Below are positions 27,664 to 38,254 of a DNA stretch of 41,674 nt, one piece after another. Position 1 is the stretch's first letter. The number at the start of each line of letters is the position of its first letter. The position numbers and the translations under genes are program-made. The DNA is from Candidatus Parcubacteria bacterium (lineage in GTDB: Bacteria > Patescibacteriota > Patescibacteriia > Patescibacteriales > BM507): NCBI GenBank assembly GCA_002869265.1, contig PKTH01000011.1:74843-116516 (forward strand). Direction: 5' to 3'. The notes under the pieces are model-generated. The model was not told the DNA's origin, searched no databases, and saw only the letters and a program-made list of their open reading frames with translations.

Positions 27664-28737
27664 ATGACAAAAAAGGTTGGTATTATAATGGTAAATTTTA
27701 AGGATTACGCTCAGAGATATCTTGATGATTTTCGTGATAGTCTTTTGGCACAGACTTATCCTCGTGAGCTGGTGGAATACTATATGGTTGATAATTCTTC
27801 TTCTGCGCCTTCTTATAAATACTTGAGTGAAAATTTTTCAGAGGCAAAAATCATCAGAAGAGATGACGGAAATTATGCCCAGGCAAATAATGAAGGGGCC
27901 AGACAGGCTTTTAAAGATGGTTGTGAATACATTGTTATTGTAAATATTGATACAACGATGGACAAAAACTGGTTAAGTGAATTGGTTGCGAGTCTGGAAG
28001 CAAATAGTGAGGCAGGGATAGCTCAGTCGAAAATATTGTTATTTCCAAAGACCAAGGAAGAAACTTTGAAACCGAGAATAAACACCCTGGGGAACATCAT
28101 TAACTTTTTAGGTTTTGGTTTCACTAGTGCCTATCAAGAGGAGGATCGTCCGCTAGAGGGGTATCCAGAAATAAAAGGTTATGCGAGTGGCTGTTCATTT
28201 ATTATAAGAAAAAATGTTTTTGATGAAATTGGTGGTTATGATTCAGAGTATTATATGTACCACGATGATGTTGAGGTGGGCTGGAAGACTAGAATGTGTG
28301 GTCATAAGATAATCTTAGCTCCTAAATCGATAATCTTTCATAAATATGAGTTTTCAAGAAGTGTCAGAATGTTATACTATATGGAGCGGAACAGATTATT
28401 GCTTGTTTTGCAGTTCTATAAAACCCCAACGCTGTTTTTGGTATCTCCGGCATTAGTTTTTATGTCTATGGGAATGTGGTTCTTTGCCATAGTTAATTCT
28501 TGGCTTGGAACAAAAATTAAAACTAGCATGTATTTTTTTCAAGTAGCTACTTGGAAAAAAATATTTAAAAAGAGAAAGTTTATTCAAAGCATAAGAAAGG
28601 TGAGTGAGAAAAGTATTATTAAAAATTTTGAGGGCAGGGTTTTGTTTCAAGAGGTGGATAATCCAGTTCTAAAATATATCGCCAATCCAATTTTTAATAT
28701 TTATTGGAAGCTAATTAGAATAATGATCGTTTGGTAG
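27664..28737 (+). CDS. Glycosyltransferase family 2
   Basis: VGIIMVNFKDY; MVDNSSS; YIVIVNIDTTMD; MYHDDVEVGWKTRMCG. Confidence 0.9.
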   Translation: MTKKVGIIMVNFKDYAQRYLDDFRDSLLAQTYPRELVEYYMVDNSSSAPSYKYLSENFSEAKIIRRDDGNYAQANNEGARQAFKDGCEYIVIVNIDTTMDKNWLSELVASLEANSEAGIAQSKILLFPKTKEETLKPRINTLGNIINFLGFGFTSAYQEEDRPLEGYPEIKGYASGCSFIIRKNVFDEIGGYDSEYYMYHDDVEVGWKTRMCGHKIILAPKSIIFHKYEFSRSVRMLYYMERNRLLLVLQFYKTPTLFLVSPALVFMSMGMWFFAIVNSWLGTKIKTSMYFFQVATWKKIFKKRKFIQSIRKVSEKSIIKNFEGRVLFQEVDNPVLKYIANPIFNIYWKLIRIMIVW

Positions 28738-28738
28738 T

Positions 28739-29569
28739 ATGTATGATTTAAATATTGTAATTGTAAATTATAAAACAAGGGATGATGTTGAGATTTGTCT
28801 GTCTTCAGTTTTTCGCGATCTGGCAAACTCTGATTTGAATGTAGTTGTTCACTTGATGGATAATTCAGAGAATGTTGATGGAGTGAAAAACATGTTAGCT
28901 GATAAATTTCCTCAAGTTGTTTATATAGATAATGGTGGCAACATTGGCTTTGGAGCTTCGCAAAATATAGGCCTAAAAAAAGAGCAGGCTAGATATTATT
29001 TGGTTCTAAATCCTGATGTTGAGTTTATAGAAGGAGAGAATGTCTTAGAAGAAAAAATAAAATATATGGAGGAAAATCCAGAAGTAGGAATAGCGGCTCC
29101 TAAAACCTATAATGCTGATGGAACTGTCCAGCTTTCCTGTTCTAGAAATTTTAATTTTTTTGATCAGGTGGCCAGAAGGGTTAAATTAGATGAAAGAAGT
29201 AAACATTTTAGAAAAAAAATAGATAGATATTTGATGAGAGACTTCGATCACAATGAAACAGTTGACGTTGACTGGCTGATTGGTTCTTTCTTGTTTATTC
29301 GGCCAGAGGTTTTTCGTGATATTGGATATTTTGATGATAGGTATTTTATGTATTTTGAAGATTGTGATTTATGCAGGAGGGCCTGGGAGGCTGGTCACAA
29401 GGTGAGATATGTACATCATCTAGGAATAAAGCATAAGCACAAAAGAGACTCGGCTGAAGCAAATGCCTTAAGTTCAATATTTACAAATAGAGTAACTAGA
29501 ATACACCTAAAAAGTTGGTTGAAGTATTTTATTAAGTGGGGATTGAAAAGAAAACATTTTGGAAAATAA
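28739..29569 (+). CDS. Glycosyltransferase family 2
   Basis: LNIVIVNYKTRDDVEICL; NGGNIGFGASQNIG; LVLNPDVEF; MYFEDCDLCRRAWEAG. Confidence 0.92.
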   Translation: MYDLNIVIVNYKTRDDVEICLSSVFRDLANSDLNVVVHLMDNSENVDGVKNMLADKFPQVVYIDNGGNIGFGASQNIGLKKEQARYYLVLNPDVEFIEGENVLEEKIKYMEENPEVGIAAPKTYNADGTVQLSCSRNFNFFDQVARRVKLDERSKHFRKKIDRYLMRDFDHNETVDVDWLIGSFLFIRPEVFRDIGYFDDRYFMYFEDCDLCRRAWEAGHKVRYVHHLGIKHKHKRDSAEANALSSIFTNRVTRIHLKSWLKYFIKWGLKRKHFGK

Positions 29570-29601
29570 TTTTTTAAAAATAGAATTAATTTAAAAAGCT
29601 T

Positions 29602-30480
29602 ATGAAAAAAGTTAAAAAAGCTATATTACCGGTTGCTGGTTTCGGAACTAGATTTTTACCAGCTACAAAATCATCCCCCAAGGAAATGCTCCCTGTAGTA
29701 GACAAGCCAGTTATTCAGTATTTGGTGGAACAGTCCTCGGAGGCGGGGATAAAGGACATCACTTTTGTGACTGGACGGGGTAAACGTGCGATCGAAGATC
29801 ATTTTGATAAATCTTTTGAACTTGATCATAATCTTGTAGAAAAAGGAAAACATGAATTAGTAAGTAAGGTGAGAAAAATTTCTAGCCTAGCAAGGTTTTC
29901 ATATGTTAGACAACCAGAGCCACTTGGTGACGGTCATGCCATAGCTTGTGCTTCACACCTGATGGGCAAAGGAGATCCTGTATTAATATTTTTTGGAGAC
30001 ACCCTCTATGATGCTGAACCAAATATTGCTACTCAGGTTATTCAGGCTTTTGAAAAATATCAAGCACCAATTATTGGTCTGGCTGAAGTTCCGATGGAAG
30101 AGGTTTCAAGCTTTGGTGTTATAGATGGTGATGATTTAGGGGGCGGGGCTTATAAGATAGGTGGTATGGTAGAAAAACCGGCGGCTGATGAAGCGCCCTC
30201 AAATCTTGTTGCTGTGGGAATTTATGTTATTACCCCAGAAATTTTCAAAATATTAGCGGGGATGAATGATGGAAAGTCGGGAGAGATTAGATTGGCTGAT
30301 GCATTCGATATATACCTAAGAGAAGGAGGAGAACTCTATGGACAAAAACTTGAAGGGGAATGGTTGGATACTGGAAATAAATTAAGCTTTATAAAAGCAA
30401 CCATAAAGCTAGGGATAAAACATGATGAAATAGGAGAGGACTTAAAAGATTTTGTCAAAAAGACAGCTAAAGAGCTTTAA
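29602..30480 (+). CDS. galU: UTP--glucose-1-phosphate uridylyltransferase
   Basis: KKAILPVAGFGTRFLPATKSSPKEMLPVVDKPVIQYLVEQ. Confidence 0.95.
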   Translation: MKKVKKAILPVAGFGTRFLPATKSSPKEMLPVVDKPVIQYLVEQSSEAGIKDITFVTGRGKRAIEDHFDKSFELDHNLVEKGKHELVSKVRKISSLARFSYVRQPEPLGDGHAIACASHLMGKGDPVLIFFGDTLYDAEPNIATQVIQAFEKYQAPIIGLAEVPMEEVSSFGVIDGDDLGGGAYKIGGMVEKPAADEAPSNLVAVGIYVITPEIFKILAGMNDGKSGEIRLADAFDIYLREGGELYGQKLEGEWLDTGNKLSFIKATIKLGIKHDEIGEDLKDFVKKTAKEL

Positions 30481-30502
30481 GTTCTAGCAATAAATATTTT
30501 TC

Positions 30503-30530
30503 AAAGCACCACGAAAGTGGTGTTTTGTTT
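30503..30530 (+). terminator. Rho-independent terminator
   Basis: caccac-gaaa-gtggtg followed by ttttgtttt. Confidence 0.75.
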
Positions 30531-30706
30531 TGCATAATTTTTTAACTTTTTTAAGTATTTTGTATAATATTTTAGTTATATTTTTTGTCTTACTCTAACA
30601 AAGGTGATTTAGAAAATATTGTTGAGGGAGACGAGTCTTTGACAGAAAGTGATATGGATAATCAAAGCGATGTAAGGGGGTAGGGAGAAAATACTAAAAT
30701 AAAGAC

Positions 30707-30735
30707 TTGCAATATTATATTTTTTGTATTATAAT
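30707..30735 (+). promoter_or_regulatory. Sigma70-like promoter of the CAP-domain gene
   Basis: TTGCAA (30707-30712) - 17 nt - TATAAT (30730-30735). Confidence 0.7.
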
Positions 30736-30776
30736 AAAATATCGATTTTTGATGATTTGTGTTATAATATGGAAAG

Positions 30777-32165
30777 ATGAGTAAAAACAAGAGAAAAAAT
30801 AGAAAATGGCTAAAATTCCTTCTTTTTGGAGGGTTTTTCTTGTATTTATTTAAAAAAGAAGAAAAAGAAAAAGGTTTTACACTAGCAGATGTTGAACACA
30901 ATTTTCTTGATTTTTTCAATAAAGAAAAGAAAGAGATAGATGAGTTAGTTCATCATAAAGAGGACGTTGTGGAATATATTGAAGATTCTGAATCAATTTT
31001 TAAAGACTATTTTATACCTAGCCATTCAAATAATCACCATCCAAAGATTTTGCGGAAAAGACCATTGATTGCAATTTTTATTTTGGCGCTATTCCTAAAA
31101 TTTTCTTTGATTTCTTATTTGTTTTTTATATATCCAAATAATGGACAAATGAGTGAGGATATCCAACAAGGAGTTTTGAATATGCTAAATGAAGAAAGAG
31201 TATCGATTGGTCTCGAACCCCTGGTTCTAAATGACGCCCTTATAGCCTCTGCGACCGACAAGGCGGAAGATATGCTTGCTAATGATTATTTTGCTCATGA
31301 AAGCCCTGATGGCCGAATGCCTTGGGACTGGGTTTCTAGAAGAGACTATCCCTATATATATATCGGTGAAAATCTTGGGATGAGCTTTACCTCTGCCGCT
31401 TCTGTCCATAAGGCCTTGATGAACTCTCCATCGCACAAAAAGAATATTTTGAATGATAAATATTCAGACGTGGGAGTGATTGTCAGAAGGGGGATGATCA
31501 ACGGAAAGGAAACTAATATATTAGTTCAGCTTTTTGGTAGTGAAAAAAGAGTGGAATTAATTCCGAACCCTGTTTTGGCAGCAGCTGTTAAAACAGAAGA
31601 AAAAGCCAAAGAGGACACCACGATAATTGAATTGGATACTGGAGAAAAAGAAGAACTAAGTGCCGGCAGTTCTGAAGAGCTGGTCCCCGAAGTACTGGAA
31701 GAAGAAAATGTGGAGAAAGAGGAAGTAATTAGAAATATAGAGCCTGATGAAAAAGTGCTTCAACTAAAAGAACAGCTCGAGAGAGAACAAGAACAAGAAG
31801 TAATAAGACAATCAAGTAGCAGTCCCTTGATGCTTGGTGATGCTGCTAAGACATATATAGAGAAAAAAACTCTTGAACCAGACTTAGAGAAAGAGTTAAA
31901 CTATGAAAAAAAATATGTTGTAAGTACAGACATTAAAGATAAATATACTATTGCTGCTAGAGTTTCCGATTTTGTGAACATTATCCTTTTGGCTGCTCTG
32001 GCAATACTGAGTATTTCTCTTTTTATAAATATAATAGTAAGAATGAGAGTACAGCATAAGCCCGTTATAGTACAGACTCTAATCCTGCTTATATTTTTGT
32101 TCGGAATGTATTCAACTAAACTGCATTTTTTTGAGCAACTTCCAAACTACATCACTATTTTTTAG
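30777..32165 (+). CDS. CAP (SCP/PR1-like) domain membrane protein
   Basis: LNEERVSIGLEPLVLNDALIASATDKAEDMLANDYFAHESPDGRMPWDW...IGENLG...SPSHKKNILNDKYSDVGV; N-terminal and C-terminal TM segments. Confidence 0.88.
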   Translation: MSKNKRKNRKWLKFLLFGGFFLYLFKKEEKEKGFTLADVEHNFLDFFNKEKKEIDELVHHKEDVVEYIEDSESIFKDYFIPSHSNNHHPKILRKRPLIAIFILALFLKFSLISYLFFIYPNNGQMSEDIQQGVLNMLNEERVSIGLEPLVLNDALIASATDKAEDMLANDYFAHESPDGRMPWDWVSRRDYPYIYIGENLGMSFTSAASVHKALMNSPSHKKNILNDKYSDVGVIVRRGMINGKETNILVQLFGSEKRVELIPNPVLAAAVKTEEKAKEDTTIIELDTGEKEELSAGSSEELVPEVLEEENVEKEEVIRNIEPDEKVLQLKEQLEREQEQEVIRQSSSSPLMLGDAAKTYIEKKTLEPDLEKELNYEKKYVVSTDIKDKYTIAARVSDFVNIILLAALAILSISLFINIIVRMRVQHKPVIVQTLILLIFLFGMYSTKLHFFEQLPNYITIF

Positions 32166-32257
32166 TTGACTATTTCCTTGTAAGCAGTAAACTAAGTATA
32201 AATTTAGAATAGATCTTTCAAATAAGATATTATTATTTTACCGAAAGGAGAATCGAG

Positions 32258-32854
32258 ATGGCAGAAGCTACTCAGAGGGGAAGTTTTTGGAAAAAAGTAA
32301 TTGTTGACTTTAGTCGAAATTTCGTTGGTGACTGGACTGAAGAAGAACTTTTTGAGACAGTCAGATTGTTCAACGCTACAGCCCGAGAAGATTTAGAAAA
32401 ACGTCACGAGTATTTAAGCAGGTTCTTCTATGCCTATGCAATTGATCATTTTTTTATTGAAGGACTTGGTAGATTTGAGTCTGAAAGGCTCAATGATATG
32501 AAAATAAGAGATGCAAAGTTTGATGAATTGGAGCAAGAAAGAGTAAGGAATGATGAGTTTGTGAGAAGGGGATTTAATCTAGGGGGTCCCTTGAATGATT
32601 TTCTGAAACAAACTGAGAATCTGCCTCCGGTTATCAGAAAAAGGGTTATAGTCCCTGATAAACTTCTTGGTTTTGATGTAAATAGGATTTTTGTTCTAAG
32701 TAGGTTTTTGGAAAGGCCAGCTGGAATGTGTGCCTGTGTGGCGAAACAGGAGGTCTGGAGATCTTCAGATTATATTGAAATTAGGCAAATAGAAAACATC
32801 TCATTGCTAGAGTTGGGGGAGAATCTTTTTTCCCTGCATATTAGCGTCTTTTAA
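32258..32854 (+). CDS. Hypothetical protein
   Basis: 198 aa after a GAAAGGAG RBS; followed by a terminator. Confidence 0.65.
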   Translation: MAEATQRGSFWKKVIVDFSRNFVGDWTEEELFETVRLFNATAREDLEKRHEYLSRFFYAYAIDHFFIEGLGRFESERLNDMKIRDAKFDELEQERVRNDEFVRRGFNLGGPLNDFLKQTENLPPVIRKRVIVPDKLLGFDVNRIFVLSRFLERPAGMCACVAKQEVWRSSDYIEIRQIENISLLELGENLFSLHISVF

Positions 32855-32874
32855 AATTTCTGACATAGTATCAA

Positions 32875-32902
32875 GCACCCTAGAAATAGGGTGTTTTTCT
32901 TT
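32875..32902 (+). terminator. Rho-independent terminator
   Basis: caccc-ta-gaaa-ta-gggtg followed by tttttctttt. Confidence 0.8.
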
Positions 32903-33010
32903 TTAAATTGCAATTTGCCAGAGATGCTAAAATAGGATAAAATTGTAGAAGAATTAATACTAAAAGGGGTTTAGTCCTTGTGCTAGGATTGGACCTTATA
33001 TTTTTAAATA

Positions 33011-36000
33011 ATGAGTTTTGTCCACATTCATACGCACTCCCATTATTCATTGCTTGACGGTCTGACAAAGATTGATGAGCTGGTTCGAACTGCCAAAGAA
33101 AATGGAGCCCCGGCTGTAGCCTTAACAGATCATGGGACAATGTATGGGACAATCGAATTCTATAAAGAATGCAAGAAACAAGGAATAAAGCCACTGATTG
33201 GAGTGGAGACATATTTTGCTCCAAACTCTAGGCATGACAAGGTAACCAGAAGTGAAGAGAAGAGTTCGTATCACATGCTATTGATTGCTAGAAACAATGC
33301 GGGCTATAAAAATCTTATTAAATTAGTTTCAATTGCCCACTTGGAGGGCTTCTACTATAAACCAAGGATTGACTGGGAAGTTTTGTCAAAATATTCTGAG
33401 GGGCTTATTGGATCGACTGCTTGTTTGGGTGGAGAGATTCCTAGATTAATACTATCTGGAAAAATTGATAGAGCCAGAGAGCGTATTCTTGAATTTAATG
33501 AGCTATTTGGACAAGACAATTTTTATTTGGAGATAATGCCACACTTCCAACTGGAAGGACAAAAAGAAGTGAACGAGCAGATGATAAAGTTCTCAAAAGA
33601 ACTGGGGATTCCTGTAATTGCTACCAATGATATTCATTACCTGAACAAAGATGATGCCGAAGCTCAAGATATTTTATTGTGTCTGCAGAACAAGAAAAAG
33701 TTGACTGACACTGACAGAATGAATATGCAAGAGGGTAATTTTTCCTACATCACAGAGACTGAAATGAGAAAAGCTTTCCCAGATGTTCCAGAAGCTATAG
33801 ACAACACAGTGAAACTCGCTGAGAGGTGTAACGTTGAGATAGAGCTTGGTAAATATCATTTGCCGCATTTTGATGTCCCGGAGGGATTTGATGACAAGAG
33901 CTATTTGGAACACTTATGTATAGAAGGATATGAAAAAAGATACGGCAAAAAATACGAAGAAGCAAGCAAGGAGCAAAAAGAGAGGATGGAATATGAACTC
34001 TCGGTTATTAATGGGATGGGTTGGCCGGCATACTTTTTGATTGTGGCTGATTTTGTAAATTGGTCAAAAGACAACGGCATAGTTGTTGGACCAGGGCGTG
34101 GGTCAGCGGCTGGGTCTTTTGTTTGCTATCTTGTAGGGATTACCAACCTAGACCCTCTCCATTATAATTTGCTTTTTGAAAGATTTTTAAATCCTGATCG
34201 TATTTCGATGCCAGATATTGACCTTGATTTTGCAGATATTCGTCGCGATGAGGTTATTAGATATGTGGAGAATAAATATGGTAAAGATCATGTTTCGCAA
34301 ATTATTACTTTTGGAACCATGGCGGCTAAGGCGGCAATTAGAGACGTTGGTCGTGTTTTGGATTATCCTTATGACTATTGTGATAGGATTTCAAAGATGA
34401 TCCCAATGTTTACTGACCTGAAAACCTCTATTGAAAAAGTGCCAGAAGTTCGTGATATCTACAACAACGAAGATGGAGCAAAAAAAATACTAGACTATGC
34501 TATTCGACTAGAAGGTGTTTCTAGACATTCTTCAACTCATGCTTGTGGAGTCCTCATCACCGGAGAACCTCTAACCGATCACACTCCTATTCAGTATGCA
34601 TCTTCTTCAGATCAGAGTATAGTTTCTCAATACTCACTACATCCAGTTGAAGATTTGGGTCTTCTGAAAATGGATTTTTTAGGTCTGAAAAACTTAACTA
34701 TTATTGAGTCTGCTATAAATATTATAAAAAATACTCGTGGCGTAGAGATAGATATCGATAAAATACCTCTAGACGACGAAAAGGCCTTTGAACTTTTTCA
34801 GAAAGGGGAGACCACGGGTGTATTCCAGTTTGAGTCGAGCGGAATGAAAAGATATTTAAAAGAACTAAAACCTACTGAGTTTGAGGATATTATCGCTATG
34901 GTGGCTCTATATAGACCAGGTCCAATGGAGTGGATTCCAGATTATATCAATGGAAAACATGGCAAGAAAAAGCTTGAATACCTACACCCCAAATTAGAGC
35001 CAATTTTGAGAGTAACTTATGGGGTGGCTATTTACCAAGAACAGGTTATGCAAATGGCTAGAGATTTGGCTGGTTTTACAATGGCCCAGGCCGATGTTTT
35101 ACGTAAGGCTGTGGGTAAAAAGATTTTAAAACTACTTGAAGAACAAAAAGAGAAATTTATAGACGGTTGTGTGAAGAATGGTATTTCCAGTGATCTAGCT
35201 AAGACCATCTTTTCATTTATTGAGCCTTTTGCAGGCTATGGTTTTAATAGAAGTCATGCCGCTTGTTATGCTATGATCGGTTATCAAACAGCTTATCTTA
35301 AGGCGCATTGGCCTACAGAATTTATGGCAGCCTTGTTGACCGCTGACCAGCAAAATACAGATAGGGTAGCTATTGAGATTGATGAATGTCGGAACATGGA
35401 TATAGAAGTTAAACAGCCAGATATTAACCAATCATATGATTCATTTACCGTTGTTACCAGTGGGACTGCTAAAGGCGAGATAGTTAGTTCTGACGAAAAA
35501 ATAAGCGTAATTCGATTTGGGCTAAATGCTATAAAAAACGTTGGTGAGAATATAGTAAATGTGATCATTAAGGAGAGAAAAGAAAATGGTCCCTACAAAG
35601 ACATATCTGATTTTCTTTCAAGGGTTATGGATAAAGATTTGAATAAGAAGTCTTTAGAGAGTCTTATAAAAAGTGGGGCTCTTGATTTATTTGAGGATAG
35701 AGCAGCGCTTCTGGGAAACCTAGAAAATCTCCTTCGTTTTCACAAAGAGGTGAGTGAAGAATTGAGCACCAAGCAGACTAGTCTTTTTGGTGACATGCCA
35801 ACAATGGAGAATAAGGTGAGACTTGAGCCTCATGAAGAGATTGATAGACAGGTTAAACTCGCCTGGGAGAAAGAGCTATTAGGTCTTTATATTACAGAAC
35901 ATCCTTTTTCAGATTATAGAAAAAAAATGCACAATAAAGTAAGAATAATCCCTCTGTCGTATTTGGGAGAGTATGTTGGCGATGAAAATGTTAAAATTTC

Positions 36001-36571
36001 AGGTATTATATCTACTATTAAAAAAATAATGACCAGAAAAAACGAAACCATGCTTTTTGTAAAGATAGAAGACACTGTTTCCAATACAGAGATTTTGGTA
36101 TTTCCAAAACTTTATCAAAAAAACATGGAAATCTGGCAAGAAGGGAATGTGGTTATTTGTTCTGGAGCCGTCTCTGATAAAGATAATGAAATTAAGTTCT
36201 TAGCCAACTTGGCAACAAAGCTTGATTTAGCTAATATCGATAAATCTATAGATGAGTTTAAAAGAGAGGTCATGGACGCTCCAGCTAAAAAAAGATGGCA
36301 AAAAAAAGAGCCAGAAAACACAGCTGCTAGCCCTCAGGAAAGCAGACCAGCAATGAAAAACAATCCCTTGAAGATAGTTTTTAATGGCGAATTGGATGAG
36401 CAAGCCTACACAAACTTAAAAGACATACTAACTGGCAGTCCTGGGAACGATAAAGTATTTTTTAAAGTCAATGAAAATGTTATAGAAGCTGGCTTTATGG
36501 TTGATAACAACGAACTACTCAAGACAAAAATTGAAGAGAAGTTTAATGATTCTGTTTCAGTGGTGGAATAG
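33011..36571 (+). CDS. dnaE: DNA polymerase III subunit alpha
   Basis: FVHIHTHSHYSLLDGLTKIDELV (PHP domain); GPGRGSAAGSFVCYLVGITNLDPL; PDIDLDFADIRRDEVIRYV; 1186 aa. Confidence 0.97.
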   Translation: MSFVHIHTHSHYSLLDGLTKIDELVRTAKENGAPAVALTDHGTMYGTIEFYKECKKQGIKPLIGVETYFAPNSRHDKVTRSEEKSSYHMLLIARNNAGYKNLIKLVSIAHLEGFYYKPRIDWEVLSKYSEGLIGSTACLGGEIPRLILSGKIDRARERILEFNELFGQDNFYLEIMPHFQLEGQKEVNEQMIKFSKELGIPVIATNDIHYLNKDDAEAQDILLCLQNKKKLTDTDRMNMQEGNFSYITETEMRKAFPDVPEAIDNTVKLAERCNVEIELGKYHLPHFDVPEGFDDKSYLEHLCIEGYEKRYGKKYEEASKEQKERMEYELSVINGMGWPAYFLIVADFVNWSKDNGIVVGPGRGSAAGSFVCYLVGITNLDPLHYNLLFERFLNPDRISMPDIDLDFADIRRDEVIRYVENKYGKDHVSQIITFGTMAAKAAIRDVGRVLDYPYDYCDRISKMIPMFTDLKTSIEKVPEVRDIYNNEDGAKKILDYAIRLEGVSRHSSTHACGVLITGEPLTDHTPIQYASSSDQSIVSQYSLHPVEDLGLLKMDFLGLKNLTIIESAINIIKNTRGVEIDIDKIPLDDEKAFELFQKGETTGVFQFESSGMKRYLKELKPTEFEDIIAMVALYRPGPMEWIPDYINGKHGKKKLEYLHPKLEPILRVTYGVAIYQEQVMQMARDLAGFTMAQADVLRKAVGKKILKLLEEQKEKFIDGCVKNGISSDLAKTIFSFIEPFAGYGFNRSHAACYAMIGYQTAYLKAHWPTEFMAALLTADQQNTDRVAIEIDECRNMDIEVKQPDINQSYDSFTVVTSGTAKGEIVSSDEKISVIRFGLNAIKNVGENIVNVIIKERKENGPYKDISDFLSRVMDKDLNKKSLESLIKSGALDLFEDRAALLGNLENLLRFHKEVSEELSTKQTSLFGDMPTMENKVRLEPHEEIDRQVKLAWEKELLGLYITEHPFSDYRKKMHNKVRIIPLSYLGEYVGDENVKISGIISTIKKIMTRKNETMLFVKIEDTVSNTEILVFPKLYQKNMEIWQEGNVVICSGAVSDKDNEIKFLANLATKLDLANIDKSIDEFKREVMDAPAKKRWQKKEPENTAASPQESRPAMKNNPLKIVFNGELDEQAYTNLKDILTGSPGNDKVFFKVNENVIEAGFMVDNNELLKTKIEEKFNDSVSVVE

Positions 36572-36627
36572 TTAGACACTTCTTCTTAAAAATGTTATAG
36601 TATTAGAAAGAATAATTCTAAATAATT

Positions 36628-38199
36628 ATGACCGCAGGTAAAATAAAAATCTCAATAGACAACCTTGATGATGCTGAAGGGGTTGTTCATGATCTCGAAA
36701 AAAAAGAGTCTGAAAAACCAAAAAAAGTAACCAAGAAAAGGGCTGTTTCCAAAAAAGAAGAAGTTCCAGTAAAAAAACCTAAAAAAAGAGGAAGACCACC
36801 AAAAAAGAAACCGGTAGAAAAACCTGTGGAAAAAAAGGAAGAAGAGTCGGTAGAAAAAGAAATTGAAGAAAAAATTGATGTTGTGGGAGATTTCATGAGT
36901 AAAATAAATGTCACTGATTCCGAGAAAAAAGAAGTGATGGAAGAGATAGAAAAAAAAGAAAAAACGCAAGAAGAGGGTGAACTAAAATTTAGTTCTTTGG
37001 CTCCAGAGGAAGAGGACGATCAAACAAACGAAGAAGTAGAGACTGATGAAGAAATTCTTGAAGATGAAGTTCACTCCAAAAGATCAATCGGATTATATAA
37101 AAAAATAGCAATATTTTTCCTAATTGCAACAGTCTTTTTAATCTCTTTCGTTTCTTATTTCTTATTCGCTAGTGTTACTATTACAATAGTCCCTGATCAA
37201 GAGAGGATTAATAACAATATGATTATTGATATCTACGATAAGGATAATGAGGTTTTTGAAGGTGAAAAGATAGCTGGTGTTGTTAAAAAGACTAGTATGG
37301 ACTTAACTGAAACTTACCAGGCTACCGGAGAAGATGTTATTGGTTAGGAGGTTGCAGGAGAGGTTGTTATATATAATTACTATACAAAGAATCAACCATT
37401 GGTGGCGACAACCAGATTAATGTCTCCAGATGGAAAGATTTATAGAATTGAAGAGACGGTAAATGTTCCCGCCGGTGGAGAGGTAAAAGCTAGGGTGTAT
37501 TCAGATGATCCAAGTATTGATATGGAAATAGGTCCAACCAAGTTTACCATCCCAGGACTCTGGGCAGGTCTACAAGATAAGATATATGCTGAGAGTGAAG
37601 ACAGAATTGAATACTCGCAAAAAGTGAACAAGTTTGTTACTCAGTCAGATATAGACAATGCGATTAGAGATTTGAAACAACAGTTAGTTCAAAAGGCAAA
37701 AGTTGAGATAAATAAAAAGTATGAAGAGTATAGCCAAGTAATTTATAGCATCGATGACAACTCTGTATTTTCAGAAGTTGAGGCAGAGAGGGAAGACTAT
37801 ATAGACGAGTTTGATGCTACAATTACTGCAAATGTTGTAGCCGTTGCTTTTGATGGCCAGTCTGCTGCTAATTTGGCCGAGAAAAAATTTACAAGCACAC
37901 TTGATCCGCAAAAAGAGCTTATAGAATTCAATAGAAACAACATAATATATACACTTGATAGTTTTGACTATCGAGAAGGCACAGCATCTATAAACGCCAC
38001 TTTCGAGGGTAAAGTTAGTCTTGATTCTGAGAGTGATGTTATAAAGAAAGAAGAAATTCTAGGATTAAACAAAGGAGCCCTAAACGCATATTTAATGGGT
38101 AAGGAAAATATCTCAGGGTATGACATAGAATTCTTTCCATCGTTTATAAAAAGAGTTCCTGATATTCCAGATAAGATAATAATAAAAACAAAGAGATAA
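36628..38199 (+). pseudogene. Membrane-anchored protein with K/E-rich AT-hook-bearing N-terminus, interrupted by one in-frame TAG
   Basis: ORFs 36628-37347 and 37399-38199 are in the same frame. TAG at 37345-37347 is followed immediately by EVAGEVVIYNYYTKNQPLVATTRLMSPDGKIYRIEETVNVPAGGEV and no further stop until 38199. One TM segment (IAIFFLIATVFLISFVSYFLF). Confidence 0.8.
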
Positions 38200-38228
38200 T
38201 TGACAATATTAAATATATATTTTAATAT
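38200..38228 (+). promoter_or_regulatory. Sigma70-like promoter of the thrS leader
   Basis: TTGACA (38200-38205) - 17 nt - TAATAT (38223-38228). Confidence 0.8.
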
Positions 38229-38254
38229 AGATTAAAATATATATTAAGTGTGAA

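Noticed and set aside
36652-36969. 105-aa Phe-rich minus-strand ORF
   Set aside because: Reverse reading of the lysine-rich (AAA/AAG) N-terminus of the AT-hook protein.
15459-37347. Genome-wide UAG recoding as an explanation for both split genes
   Set aside because: UAG also ends apparently normal genes here: 21870-22292 (followed by a terminator), 26802-27662 and 27664-28737 (each followed at once by the next ATG), and dnaE. Only partial readthrough or mutation remains plausible.
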